In this document: positions 35,367-45,040 of the stretch, one piece after another
Layout of the letters: the number at the start of each line of letters is the position of its first letter
Numbering within the stretch: the first letter of the stretch is position 1
Assembly (NCBI GenBank): GCA_965223435.1
Contig: CBDCWQ010000020.1
Location: 248,001-312,000, forward strand
Direction of reading: 5' to 3'
Source: CBDCWQ01 sp965223435
GTDB lineage: Bacteria; Myxococcota; Kuafuiibacteriia; Kuafuiibacteriales; Kuafuiibacteriaceae
Length of the DNA stretch: 64,000 nucleotides
Made by a program: the position numbers and the translations under genes
Notes under the pieces: generated by a model
Database searches by the model: none
What the model was told of the DNA's origin: nothing
What the model saw: the letters and a program-made list of their open reading frames with translations, nothing else

Positions 35367-36701
35367 ATGGCAGAGCATTCCACCACCGAGCTTCACCGTC
35401 TGGCGGATGAGGCGGCGCAAAAGGGGCAGTTTTTGGAGGCCCTGAGGTACGCCGCAGAGGTCCTCAGGGTGGGCCCCCTCGATCATCGCGCCCGACTGAA
35501 GGTGGGACTCGCCTCTGCGGCCCTATCGCGGATGGACGAAGCCGTCCAAATCGTTGGTTTGGCGGCCGACGTCGCGTATCGGCAGGGATCGGTGCTGGCG
35601 GCGATCGGAATCTGTCGCGACGGATTGGCCCTGAAGCCGGGCGCGCGAAAAGTCAGGGACGTCCTGCTCAAGATCCATGCTGGGATCCACGGCCTCGAAG
35701 GGGCCCCGCGCCCGCGCGCGCGCCCGCCCGTCGCACCGCTCAGGATCAGCCTGGAAGACGAAGAGAGTTTGCTCGGTGTTCAAGATGGTGAGGCGCTTTT
35801 GGGGCGGGCGGTCAGCATGGGGCTTTTGGAGCCGCAAGACCTGGCCCAAGAGCCTTCGGAACTCAGCCGGGTTCCGGTGTTTTCTGAGCTCCCGCGTGCA
35901 GCCTTTGTCGACCTCATCGAAAAGCTGGGCTACCTCAAGGTGCCCCGCAACCATGCTGTGATTCGGCAGGGTGACGATGGCAAGGCCCTTTACATGCTGC
36001 TCACCGGAGAGGTGAGGGTGGTACGCACCCAGAGCGAAGAGGAGCAGGTTCTTGCAGAGCTTCGAGCGGGGTCCATCTTCGGCGAGCACTCATTGGTCAC
36101 CGATCGTCCTCGTGGTGCCTCGGTGGTGACGACCCAGCCTTCGGAGCTGTTCGAAATCTCGCGGGCCCATGTGGAGTCGCTGGCCGAAAAGCACCCCGCC
36201 CTGGTCGAACAACTGGTGGGTTTTGCCCGAAAGCGTCTTTTGGAGAACCTCCTTCGTACCTCGAAGGTGTTTGCGCCCTTCGACGAAGCGGACAAAGCCA
36301 AGATACTCAAGAGCTTTGTGGTCCAGATTGTGGAGGGTGGAGCGCCTATTATTGAGGAAGGCCAGGAGCCGGTGGGGCTGTTCTTGCTCGCGGATGGCCG
36401 CGTCGAAGTGACCAAAGTGGATGAGGCTGACGATCGTGTCATCTTGGCGCATCTTTCAGCCGGCGATGTGTTTGGTGAAATCGCATTGTTATCCAAACAA
36501 CCAGCGACCGCCACCGTCACTGCGGCAGAAAAATGCGTTGTCCTTCTTCTGAGTCGCGAAAAGCTGTCACCCTTTATTGACGCGCATCCCTCCATTGCGA
36601 AGTATCTGGAGTCCCTTGCCCAAGACCGTCAAAAAGACACCGACGATGCGATGAGCCAGGAGGGGCTCATTCTTGAGGTGGACGATCTCATGATTCTGTG
36701 A
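35367..36701 (+). CDS. TPR plus double cyclic-nucleotide-binding domain protein
   Basis: This 444-aa protein combines a TPR-like N-terminus (about 5-95: LHRLADEAAQKGQFLEALRY, ALSRMDEAVQIVGL) with two cAMP-binding-type beta-roll domains. CNB1 (about 165-290) contains VIRQGDDGKALYMLLTGEV and GSIFGEHSLVTDRPRGASV. CNB2 (about 300-425) contains PIIEEGQEPVGLFLLADG and GDVFGEIALLSKQPATATV. The GE-x-(S/A)L-x-x-x-x-P/R-A/G phosphate-binding cassette is present in both. There is no HTH or kinase domain, so it is probably an adaptor or sensor. I chose the ATG at 35367 by family-like N-terminus although AAAGGAG lies only 1 bp before it; a TTG at 35322 is the alternative. Confidence 0.87.
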   Translation: MAEHSTTELHRLADEAAQKGQFLEALRYAAEVLRVGPLDHRARLKVGLASAALSRMDEAVQIVGLAADVAYRQGSVLAAIGICRDGLALKPGARKVRDVLLKIHAGIHGLEGAPRPRARPPVAPLRISLEDEESLLGVQDGEALLGRAVSMGLLEPQDLAQEPSELSRVPVFSELPRAAFVDLIEKLGYLKVPRNHAVIRQGDDGKALYMLLTGEVRVVRTQSEEEQVLAELRAGSIFGEHSLVTDRPRGASVVTTQPSELFEISRAHVESLAEKHPALVEQLVGFARKRLLENLLRTSKVFAPFDEADKAKILKSFVVQIVEGGAPIIEEGQEPVGLFLLADGRVEVTKVDEADDRVILAHLSAGDVFGEIALLSKQPATATVTAAEKCVVLLLSREKLSPFIDAHPSIAKYLESLAQDRQKDTDDAMSQEGLILEVDDLMIL

Positions 36702-36789
36702 GCCCCTAAGTTGCTCTTGCCCCGGAGGCGGTAAGGTTGAACCATGAGATCGTGCACCTGCACGTGTCGTGGTGTACGAATTTGTCCGT

Positions 36790-39030
36790 TTATGAATCTT
36801 CGGGCTTGGACGATGGCTCGAGCAGGGCAAAAAAGTGGTTGCCGTCGATGATCTGGACCCCCAGTTTTCGCGCCTTTTGGGCCTTGGACGAACTTGAGGA
36901 TGCGTCGGCAAGGACCAGGTAGCTCAAACCTTTTTTGACCGTTGAGGCGATGCTGCCCCCGTGTTGTTCCACCAGTTCATGCAAAACCTTTCTGGGTTTC
37001 GACTGCGCGCCTGAAAAGCAAAAAGATAGACCCACCAAGGGACCTGCTTCGAGGGTATGGACCGGCTCCACGCCCACTTTTTTGAGGCGCTCGATTTCCG
37101 GAAGCCGAGTACGAAGGCCCTCGACGATGCGGGAGGCCTTGAGGCTTCCGAGGCCATCAATGGCCGAAAGCGCTTCTTCTTCGGCCTCAGCGATGGCTTC
37201 GATGGAATCGTAGCCGGCCCGCACCAGGAGTTTGGCGGTTTCTTTGGAGATTGTTTCGATACCCAAAGCGGCGATGAACGTGGCCAAGGGAAGGGTTTTT
37301 TGCTGGTTGAGCGGCGTCAAAAGTTTGCGGGCAGAAACTTCTCCAAAGCCCTCGAGGGCCGCGATGTCTTGCTCCTTGAGTTGGTAGAGGTCTTTGGGTT
37401 CTTGGACCAGTCCACACGTATAGAGCCGTTCCAGCGTTTTTTCGCCCCATTCCATGAGCCCCAGTTGCCGGACCCAGGTCTTGAGGCGGCCCACCCTTCG
37501 GGCGGGGCAGTCCGGGTTTGGACACACCAGATACTCACCGGCAGAAGAGACTGCGGTTCGGCACACCTGGCAAACTTTGGGGGCTCGCTCTTGTTTGGGG
37601 CCTTTGACCACCACGTTTTCGACGTAGGGAATCACGTCGTTTCTTCGGGAGACCAGAACTTGGTCTCCCTTGCCGATCTTGAGTTCTTTGATTCGGGCGA
37701 GGTTGTGCAGACTGGCTTGTTTGACTTCGGCCCCCGCAAGGAAAACCGGTTCGATTTGCGCAATGGGCGTGATGCGCCCGGTGTCTCCGGTGCTCCACAG
37801 AATATCTTTGAGGGTGGTCACCTGCATTTCGTTGCCGAACTTGAAGGCAATGCCGGCCCGGGGGCGGTGGTTGAGTTCTCCGAGGATGGTGGCGGTGTGT
37901 AGGTTGTTGGCCCGGATGACCAAGCCGTCGATGTCGTAGTCGAGCTGCTTTCTTTTTCGTTCTCCATAGCGCCGCCACACCTCGGCGAGACTCTCGGTGG
38001 TGCCAAACTGGGTGCCCGGGGTTTCGAAGCCCAAGGCACGAATGGCCTCGAGTTTTTCGCGCTCGGTGGTCAGGGTTTCGGAGGGCTCAAGATCGTAAAA
38101 CAGGACACTGAGGAAGCGTGTTGCGCCCAAAAGGGTTGGGTCTTTGATCCGGCTGAGACCCGAGGCTGCGTTGCGCAGGTTCTTGAGCTCGGTGAAGCTG
38201 GGGTCCACCGTGCGGCGGAAGGCAAGGAGACCTTCCGCGTCGGATTTTTTTAGAATGATTTCGCCCCGTACGGAGATGCGGGCCTTCTGTGAAATCTCGG
38301 CGGGTACCCCCTTCATGGCCCGCACGTTCGGGGTGATGCGCTCACCCACCACCCCGTTTCCGCGGGTGATCGCTTCTTTGAGGGTGCCGCGCTCGTACAC
38401 CACTTCCAAGGAAAGCCCGTCCAGCTTCTCGGTCAGGACCAGGTCTGCCGATATCGGATTTACCCCCGCTTCTTTGGCCAAGAGGTCGCATTTTTCGGCC
38501 CAGGCGGTCAGTTCATCGACGGAATTGACCTTGTTCAGCGAGCCCATGGGAATTTCGTGGCGGGCTTTTGGCCAATCTTGCCCTTTGGGGGGCACGGTTT
38601 CGTCGAGGATGGGGTGGCCTGGGGAGAGGGACCGAAGCTTGTGCCACAATGTCCGATACCCCTCGGCATCGGTGGAGGTTTGGTCGTAGAGCGCTTGGTT
38701 CATCTGCCTGAGCGAGGTGGCCATCTTTTCGGCCTCAGCCGAGTAGGGCGCCCCCTGGGCGGGGGCGGGCCCGGTGTGTGCGCCCATCGTTTGGGCGGGG
38801 GTAAGGCCCTCGAGCGCACCCACTTCTGCCAGGACCTCGTGCTCGGGCGACAGCGCGCGCAAACGGTCTTCGAGCGCGTCGAACTCGGCGTCCGAAATCT
38901 CAGGCTCTCCGCCATAGTAGAGCGCCCGATGGCGCCTGATTTGACTGGCCAGGATATCGATGCTCGCGTCTTCCTCGGGGGTCTTGGCGGTCTTGGGGCG
39001 CACGTTTCCCCACTCTACACTTGTGTTCAC
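36790..39030 (-). CDS. NAD-dependent DNA ligase, divergent LigA type
   Basis: This enzyme is expected to seal nicks using NAD+. The 746-aa protein has domain Ia (HRALYYGGEPEISDAEFDAL), the adenylation motif EKLDGLS with Lys202, the OB fold, a four-Cys zinc site (CQVC and CPNPDC, about 490-515), helix-hairpin-helix repeats (ALEGFGEVSARKLL, AIDGLGSLKASRIVEGL), and a C-terminal BRCT domain with a Ser-rich loop. It departs from housekeeping LigA: PMGSLNKV instead of the usual MLSLDN-type motif, and RGNGVVGERIT instead of RGDG-x-x-GEDIT. It may be an accessory ligase rather than the main one. Monocistronic, divergent from the phosphorylase. Confidence 0.92.
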   Translation of the reverse strand: MNTSVEWGNVRPKTAKTPEEDASIDILASQIRRHRALYYGGEPEISDAEFDALEDRLRALSPEHEVLAEVGALEGLTPAQTMGAHTGPAPAQGAPYSAEAEKMATSLRQMNQALYDQTSTDAEGYRTLWHKLRSLSPGHPILDETVPPKGQDWPKARHEIPMGSLNKVNSVDELTAWAEKCDLLAKEAGVNPISADLVLTEKLDGLSLEVVYERGTLKEAITRGNGVVGERITPNVRAMKGVPAEISQKARISVRGEIILKKSDAEGLLAFRRTVDPSFTELKNLRNAASGLSRIKDPTLLGATRFLSVLFYDLEPSETLTTEREKLEAIRALGFETPGTQFGTTESLAEVWRRYGERKRKQLDYDIDGLVIRANNLHTATILGELNHRPRAGIAFKFGNEMQVTTLKDILWSTGDTGRITPIAQIEPVFLAGAEVKQASLHNLARIKELKIGKGDQVLVSRRNDVIPYVENVVVKGPKQERAPKVCQVCRTAVSSAGEYLVCPNPDCPARRVGRLKTWVRQLGLMEWGEKTLERLYTCGLVQEPKDLYQLKEQDIAALEGFGEVSARKLLTPLNQQKTLPLATFIAALGIETISKETAKLLVRAGYDSIEAIAEAEEEALSAIDGLGSLKASRIVEGLRTRLPEIERLKKVGVEPVHTLEAGPLVGLSFCFSGAQSKPRKVLHELVEQHGGSIASTVKKGLSYLVLADASSSSSKAQKARKLGVQIIDGNHFFALLEPSSKPEDS

Positions 39031-39148
39031 GTCGATCGATCTTTTTTTGCCCTGGAGGAAGGGGCGCGTTCAACCCTGATTCCTTCGCCCAATGAAAATG
39101 CGCCCGTGGCATTGACGCGTGCCTGGAGCGAGGCCAAGTTCGGCCTCC

Positions 39149-41707
39149 ATGAAGCCCAAACTTCACACTGTCCAAGTCTCGCCCATCCTGCCGAAGGCGC
39201 TCGCGCCGCTCGAGGAATTGGCCCGCAACATCGCCTGGGATTGGATGCCCGAAGCCGAGTCCCTCTTTCAGCGAATCGATCCCCTGTTGTGGGAGCGGAC
39301 CGGTCGAAACCCCACGAAGCTTCTCGGTGAAGTGGCCCAGACCCGCCTTGAGAGCCTGGCAGCGGATGTCGGTTTTTTGGCCCACCTTCATCGGGTTCAG
39401 GAGGCCATCTCGCAGTATCGGGCCGAGCCACGATGGTTTCAGCACGCGCATCTCGGCGACAGCGATGTCCAGATTGCCTACTTCAGCGCCGAGTTTGGGC
39501 TGACCGACAGCTTGCCCATCTATTCCGGTGGCCTGGGGGTGCTTGCGGGTGACCACCTCAAGAGCGCCAGCGACCTTGGGGTGCCCTTGATCGGCGTGGG
39601 GCTTTTGTACCAAGAGGGGTATTTTCGCCAGTACCTGAACGCGGATGGGTGGCAGCTTGAAACCTATCCGCCCAACGATTTTTACCGGATGCCCATGGAG
39701 CAAGTGCGGCACGACGACGGGCGTGCCGTTCAGGTCAGCGTCGAGTTTCCTGGACGCCTGGTGTACGCCCAGCTTTGGCGCGTCCAAGTGGGTCGCATTC
39801 CCCTGGTGCTCCTGGATACCAACGTTTCCGAAAACTCGGAGGCCGATCGAAAGATCACCCGGGCGCTGTACAGCGGCGGGGTAGAGCTTCGGATTCAGCA
39901 GCTGATGATTCTTGGCATCGGTGGCTTTCGGGCCCTGGTCGCCATGGGCAAAGAGCCCACCATCTGCCATATGAATGAAGGCCACGCTGGCTTTTTGGGG
40001 GTTGAGCGCACCCGTCATCTCATGGAGCAGCGTGGGATTTCGTACGAGCTTGCCCGCGACATTGCAGAGGACGGCAACGTGTTCACCACCCACACGCCCG
40101 TGCCGGCGGGGTTTGACGTCTTTGGTCGAGACCTGGTGGAGCGCTACATGAGCGACTACATACGCACCGTCGGGATATCGATGGATGCGTTTATGAAGCT
40201 TGGGAGTCGTCGCCCGGATCCGAGCGAGCCACTGAACATGGCGATCATCGCCATTCGCCATTCCGCGCTTCGCAACGGCGTGAGTCGCCTCCACGGCAAG
40301 GTGAGCCGCAAGATGGTGCAGGCCAATGGGGCATGGACCGATTGGCCCCAGCACGAAGTGCCCATCGACTCGGTCACCAATGGCATCCACACCCGAACGT
40401 GGATTGCGCCCGAGATCGCAACCTTGCTCAGTCGCTATCTGGGGCCAAGGTGGCTCGACGAACCAGGCGGTGGTCGGACCTGGCGCGGCATCGATGAGAT
40501 TCCCGACGAGGAGCTTTGGCGCGCGCATGTGGAGCTGCGCGCCCAATTGGTGACCTACGTGCGGCAGCGTCTCAGGTGGCAGGCCGAGCGGCGCGGCGCG
40601 TCTCAGGGGCAGTGTGAAGACACGCGGCATGTGCTTGACCCCGACGCTTTGACCATTGGTTTCGCGCGGCGTTTTGCCACCTACAAGCGCGCGACGCTCC
40701 TTTTCAGGGATCCGGAGCGACTCAAGCGGATCGTGCACCACCACGCCGGGCCCGTTCAGTTCATTTTTGCGGGGAAGGCCCATCCCGCAGACGTGCCTGC
40801 CAAAGAGTTGATCAAGCGGATCTCAAATCTGATCAAAGAAGAAGCGTTCCATGGCTCCATCGCGTTTTTAGAGGACTACGAAATCCCCGTGGCCAAACAC
40901 TTGGTGCGGGGCGTCGACGTGTGGCTGAATACGCCTCAGCGGCCCAAGGAGGCCAGCGGGACCAGTGGCATGAAAGTGGTGCCCAACGGTGGTCTGAATC
41001 TGTCGATTCTCGATGGGTGGTGGGCCGAGGGGTATGATCCCGGCGTGGGATGGGCCATCGGCAACGGCGAAGACCACCAAGAGGATCGGGACGAAGTCGA
41101 AGCCAGTGCGCTGTATGATCTGTTGGAGACCCAGGTCGTTCCTCTTTTTTATGAGCGGGACGCGCGCAAGTGTCCACGGACTTGGGTGAGCATGATGAAG
41201 CGTTCGATGGGCCGTCTGGCGGCACAGTTTTCGTCGGACCGCATGGTGATGGAGTATACCAACCGGTTTTATCTTACGGCGGCCGCGCGGTACCGAAGTC
41301 GAACCAACGGCGACATGAAGCTGGCCGGAGGGCTTGCAGACTGGAAGCGCAAGGTGGCGTCGGCGTGGCCTCAGGTGCGGGTGCTCGAGGTCTCTTCACC
41401 GAACGGGGATGCCACCCGCATCGGGGAGGCCTTTGAAGTGCAGGCGCGTCTTCGACTGGGTGCGCTCGAGCCCGCCGACGTGGACGTGCAGCTTTACCAC
41501 GGGATCCTCGACGCGCGAGACGAAGTCCACCATGCGTCTGTGCACTCCATGACCTGGACCCGCGGTACGGATGGACTCCACGAGTACTCGGCCTGCCTGC
41601 CGTTTCGCACCAGCGGTCGCTACGGCTATACGGTTAGGGTTATTCCGAAACACGAAGGGGTTTTGGTTCCCAACGAGCTTCCGTGGATTCGCTGGGCCCA
41701 AAGCTGA
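39149..41707 (+). CDS. glgP: Alpha-glucan phosphorylase (GlgP/MalP, GT35, short type)
   Basis: This PLP enzyme releases glucose-1-phosphate from glycogen or maltodextrin. The 852-aa protein belongs to the AGPase type with the NIAWDW N-terminus. Key segments are YFSAEFGLTDSLPIYSGG, the glucan/phosphate site around HMNEGHAGF, FTTHTPVPAGFD, and RRFATYKR. The PLP-lysine motif is GTSGMKVVPNGG with Lys609. I chose the ATG at 39149 over a start 10 codons upstream because the family begins here. Together with glgA at 11944 it closes a glycogen turnover cycle, although the genes are 25 kb apart. Confidence 0.95.
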   Translation: MKPKLHTVQVSPILPKALAPLEELARNIAWDWMPEAESLFQRIDPLLWERTGRNPTKLLGEVAQTRLESLAADVGFLAHLHRVQEAISQYRAEPRWFQHAHLGDSDVQIAYFSAEFGLTDSLPIYSGGLGVLAGDHLKSASDLGVPLIGVGLLYQEGYFRQYLNADGWQLETYPPNDFYRMPMEQVRHDDGRAVQVSVEFPGRLVYAQLWRVQVGRIPLVLLDTNVSENSEADRKITRALYSGGVELRIQQLMILGIGGFRALVAMGKEPTICHMNEGHAGFLGVERTRHLMEQRGISYELARDIAEDGNVFTTHTPVPAGFDVFGRDLVERYMSDYIRTVGISMDAFMKLGSRRPDPSEPLNMAIIAIRHSALRNGVSRLHGKVSRKMVQANGAWTDWPQHEVPIDSVTNGIHTRTWIAPEIATLLSRYLGPRWLDEPGGGRTWRGIDEIPDEELWRAHVELRAQLVTYVRQRLRWQAERRGASQGQCEDTRHVLDPDALTIGFARRFATYKRATLLFRDPERLKRIVHHHAGPVQFIFAGKAHPADVPAKELIKRISNLIKEEAFHGSIAFLEDYEIPVAKHLVRGVDVWLNTPQRPKEASGTSGMKVVPNGGLNLSILDGWWAEGYDPGVGWAIGNGEDHQEDRDEVEASALYDLLETQVVPLFYERDARKCPRTWVSMMKRSMGRLAAQFSSDRMVMEYTNRFYLTAAARYRSRTNGDMKLAGGLADWKRKVASAWPQVRVLEVSSPNGDATRIGEAFEVQARLRLGALEPADVDVQLYHGILDARDEVHHASVHSMTWTRGTDGLHEYSACLPFRTSGRYGYTVRVIPKHEGVLVPNELPWIRWAQS

Positions 41708-41838
41708 GGGGGGGCCAGCGGGTGTCGGGTGTCTTTTTCGTCGCCGCATCCGGGTAGCGCCTGACAAAAAGAAGCGATCGGCGTTCACGCCCTTTTAAAG
41801 GATGTAGGTTCGGACGTAGACTTCGCCTCAGTCCACAA

Positions 41839-43140
41839 GTGATACTGCTCATCGCGATCGTCCTCATCCTGGTCACGTCTTTTTTCTGCTCGATTTCGGA
41901 GGCCGCCATTCTGAGCGTGAGCCGTGCGCGCATCGAGGGTTTGGCGCGTCAAAGCCCGCGGGCGCGGATCGTGGGGCGCATGAAAGATCGCCTGGATCAG
42001 CCCATCGCGGCGATTTTGGTGCTGAATACCGTGGCCAATACCGGGGGGGCGGCGCTGGCGGGTCGAGAGTACCAACGTATTTTTGAGGGCGCCAACATGG
42101 TTCTGTTTACGGTCGCCCTCACCATCGCCGTACTTTTGTTGTCTGAACTTCTGCCCAAGACGCTTGGTGTCCGCTACTCGGAGCAGGCTTCTTTGCTTTT
42201 GGCGCGGCCGATCCAGGTATTGAGTCAGTTTGCCCGGCCCGTGACTTGGGTTGTGGAGCGGCTGACTCGCGTGATGGGGGCAAGTGGTCGCTCGGCGGCG
42301 GTGTCGCCCGAGGATCTGAGGGCGATGGCGCGTCTCGCCTTGTCATCAAAGACGCTTGGGCGCGAAGAACACATGATCATCGAGGCGGCGTCTCGCCTTC
42401 CGCGGGTGAAGGTCAGCCAGATCATGATTCACGCGCAGGATATCGTGTTCTTGACGCTCACCGATGACGACGAAACCAGCTTGCTGAAGGCGCGGCGCTC
42501 GATGCATTCGCGATTGCTTCTTTGTCGGCATGATCTTCGCGACGTTCTGGGCTTTTTGAACGTCAAAGAAGTTCTTTGGCGACTGGTGCACGAGCCGGAG
42601 GACCTCAAAGAAGAGGGTCTCAAGCGCATCTTAGGAGAAGCGGTTCGTGAACCGCTTTTGGTGTCGTCCGGGCTGGATGTTTCTCAGCTCCTTCAGTTGT
42701 TCTCCATGCGCCATGAGCATGTGGCCCTGGTGCGCGACGACGACAATGTGGTCGTGGGTATGGTGACCTTAGAGGACGTTATCGAAGAGCTCATCGGTGA
42801 GGTCGATGACGAGTACGACCAGTCGCCCAAACACCTCGAGCGTTTGGAGCAGGGCTTGTGGCGTTTTGGGGGTGGAACTTTGTGGTCCGAGGTCGCGTCG
42901 GCCCTTCAGCTTCGAACGTCTTCGGAGTTTGCTGAGGATCTCGACCTCGACGGCCGCTTTGACTTGAATGATTTGGCCGCAGATCGATTGCGAGGAAAGC
43001 TCAGAACCGGCGGCGTGTTTTCGATCGGACGGTGGTGCTTCAAAGTCACGCGCATGCGTCGCGGCAAGGTGCTCCATGTGGAGGCCAAGCTCCTGGGGCA
43101 GTCGCACCCAGCGCCGGCCTCGGTGGATTCCACCGCGTGA
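41839..43140 (+). CDS. CNNM/HlyC-CorC family transporter with CBS domains
   Basis: Bacterial CNNM (UPF0053) proteins are membrane proteins linked to Mg2+/Co2+ or Na+ export. The 433-aa protein has the DUF21 membrane domain, with hydrophobic segments at 1-20, about 57-75 and 88-110, and hallmark motifs SISEAAILS, LNTVANTGG and LSELLPKTLG. Two CBS domains follow at about 185-320 (HAQDIVFLTLTD, VGMVTLEDVIEELIGEV). A CorC_HlyC C-terminal domain ends near 425. It starts at a GTG. The next gene is an ion-channel-like protein 131 bp downstream in the same direction, a plausible ion-handling pair. Confidence 0.92.
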   Translation: MILLIAIVLILVTSFFCSISEAAILSVSRARIEGLARQSPRARIVGRMKDRLDQPIAAILVLNTVANTGGAALAGREYQRIFEGANMVLFTVALTIAVLLLSELLPKTLGVRYSEQASLLLARPIQVLSQFARPVTWVVERLTRVMGASGRSAAVSPEDLRAMARLALSSKTLGREEHMIIEAASRLPRVKVSQIMIHAQDIVFLTLTDDDETSLLKARRSMHSRLLLCRHDLRDVLGFLNVKEVLWRLVHEPEDLKEEGLKRILGEAVREPLLVSSGLDVSQLLQLFSMRHEHVALVRDDDNVVVGMVTLEDVIEELIGEVDDEYDQSPKHLERLEQGLWRFGGGTLWSEVASALQLRTSSEFAEDLDLDGRFDLNDLAADRLRGKLRTGGVFSIGRWCFKVTRMRRGKVLHVEAKLLGQSHPAPASVDSTA

Positions 43141-43271
43141 CCTGGCGGCCGCAATGTGTGCGATGCCCATGGACCGTACGCTCCCATCATAGCATTTGCC
43201 CCCCGCTGGTGCCGAAGGGAGCGTGTCGCTTGAGGCGTCGCTGAGCGACCCTTCACAGCGCCCCAAAGTCC

Positions 43272-44687
43272 ATGTCCGTCACTCCGAAACGGGAGCCGGT
43301 TCGTCTGCATGCGTTCATCAACCACCCGGTGACGGATGTGGCCGTCATCGTTTTGATCTTGGTATCGGTCCTCTTGCTGGTCGTGGAAGAGCTCATGGAG
43401 GACGGGCATGCCGCGCTGGTTTGGGTTCAGGGCGCAGGGGACATGGTGACGATTCTTTTTGCGCTCGAGTTGTCGATTCGGTATCGCGTGGCTCGGAAGA
43501 AGGCCCGTTTTTTTCGCCGCTACTGGCCGGATCTGCTTGCGCTTTTGCCCATTTTGCGCCCGGTTCGTTTTTTTCGGCTTTTGCGTCTCCTCAGGCTTTT
43601 GCGCTTGTTTCAGTTGGGGCTTTTGCTCGATCGGCGCGTGGCCATGCTCCGAGGCGTGTTTCGCGTCAATTTCTATATTCTTTGGGTGTTGTTGGTCCTG
43701 ACCGCAATTTTGGTTGTGTGCGGAGGGATCATGGTCTTTTTGTTTGAGCACGATGGGCCTCCTCAGTTTGGGGAGCTTCAGGACGGCCTTTGGTGGGCGG
43801 CGTATACGATCATTGCCGGCGAACCCATTGGCGGGATGCCTTCTTCCATCTTGGGTCGGCTTTTGCTGGTAGGCCTCATGCTTGGGGGCATGACGATTTT
43901 TGCAGTGGTCACCGGTGTGATTTCGGCGACGATGATCGAGCGTCTTCGTGGCGTCACGAGGTTGGGTGAAATGGATATCGAAGAACTTGAAGGTCACAGT
44001 GTGATCTGCGGCTGGAACGCGGGCGTTGAGCCGCTGTTGACGGAGCTTGGGCTTGACGAAAACCTTCGGGGCATTCCGGTGGTGTTGGTGAACACCAAAG
44101 CTCAACCCTATGAGGTTTCGCATACCGGGCTTCGGCGGGACTTGCTCTACTACGTCAACGGGGATCCTACGCAGATTGCGGTGCTCGAAAAGGCCGGAAT
44201 CAAGCGGGCGTCCCGGGTGGTGGTCATGGCCGATGACCAGCATGATGGCGATGCCGCGGCGCGGGATGCGCGATCGGTATTGGCTGCGCTGACCATTGAA
44301 AAGATGAATCCAGATATCTACTCCGTTGTCGAGCTGATGAACGCCGAGAACCAGCCTCACCTCGAGGTTGCGGGGGTGGAGGCCGTCATCATGCGAAGTG
44401 ATCTCAGTGGACGGGCATTGGCTTCCGCATGCCGCAATCCGGCGCTGATGGACGTGATGATGAATCTGTTAACCCTTCAGCGCGGCGAGACGGTTCACCG
44501 TCTTCCGGGTCCCAAGGAGCCCACCCCTTTTGCGGATCTGTTGGCCAGGCTCAAGACCGATCGTGATGTTTTGGCGATTGGCGTGGATACGCGGGGGGGC
44601 CGCCGCCAAATCAATCCGTCGCCGAGTTTTTCGGTGGGGCCCGAGGACTGGGTGATCGTGATTGGTGCTCGAAACATGAGGGTATAG
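43272..44687 (+). CDS. Voltage-sensor-type ion channel fused to an RCK (TrkA-N/TrkA-C) module
   Basis: This 471-aa protein has a six-helix channel half and a cytoplasmic RCK half. Hydrophobic helices occur at about 22-38, 55-70, 86-96, 134-157 and 195-220. The S4-like segment RPVRFFRLLRLLRLLRLF (96-113) has Arg every third residue. The pore segment LWWAAYTIIAGEPIGGMP (173-190) lacks the K+ filter TVGYG. RCK starts at 239 (HSVICGWNAGVEPLL) as a Rossmann fold, followed by a TrkA-C-like domain to the end. The architecture resembles Kch/MthK, but ion selectivity is uncertain. It starts at an ATG with a weak ribosome-binding site. Confidence 0.9.
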   Translation: MSVTPKREPVRLHAFINHPVTDVAVIVLILVSVLLLVVEELMEDGHAALVWVQGAGDMVTILFALELSIRYRVARKKARFFRRYWPDLLALLPILRPVRFFRLLRLLRLLRLFQLGLLLDRRVAMLRGVFRVNFYILWVLLVLTAILVVCGGIMVFLFEHDGPPQFGELQDGLWWAAYTIIAGEPIGGMPSSILGRLLLVGLMLGGMTIFAVVTGVISATMIERLRGVTRLGEMDIEELEGHSVICGWNAGVEPLLTELGLDENLRGIPVVLVNTKAQPYEVSHTGLRRDLLYYVNGDPTQIAVLEKAGIKRASRVVVMADDQHDGDAAARDARSVLAALTIEKMNPDIYSVVELMNAENQPHLEVAGVEAVIMRSDLSGRALASACRNPALMDVMMNLLTLQRGETVHRLPGPKEPTPFADLLARLKTDRDVLAIGVDTRGGRRQINPSPSFSVGPEDWVIVIGARNMRV

Positions 44688-45001
44688 CGAGGGTTTGGGG
44701 GTAGGGGTGGTCAAGGGCTGGCGTTCGGTACCGGTTTTCGGGTACATTGGGATGGTGTTCGGAGTCGTTCCGGGCGTTTTAGGCGCATTGAAGCTCGTTC
44801 AGCCCATAGGGCTATGGGATAAGAGCGGGCTTTTGTCGCCTAGAGTTTTGGAACACGCTGGCTGGCCCGAGGCCAAAACTCGGGTGGTTCTTGCCAGGGT
44901 GCCGGTGGGATCGCCGGAGGAGGGAAGTGAATGCAAAGTTTGGTGACTCTCTCGAGGAGTGAAAGCTAAGCGAAGCTCCACTCCGTGGAGATACCAAATG
45001 G
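44688..45001. other. Intergenic region downstream of the channel gene
   Basis: About 310 bp between convergent genes. An 83-codon frame (44695-44946) has no family resemblance and I do not call it. A small CTCCACTCCGTGGAG hairpin lies near 44978. The terminator at 45002 closes the region. Confidence 0.4.
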
Positions 45002-45040
45002 GGCGGCGGATAGAACAGACATCCGTCGCCTCATTCTTTT
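45002..45040 (+). terminator. Rho-independent terminator for the channel gene
   Basis: GGCGGCGGAT (45002-45011) pairs with ATCCGTCGCC (45021-45030) at 9 of 10 positions over a 9-nt loop, followed by TCATTCTTTT. It overlaps the stop end of the convergent Nudix gene. Confidence 0.6.

Noticed and set aside
44695..44946. 83-codon plus-strand frame after the channel gene
   Set aside because: No start signal, no family resemblance, and it lies just before the terminator.
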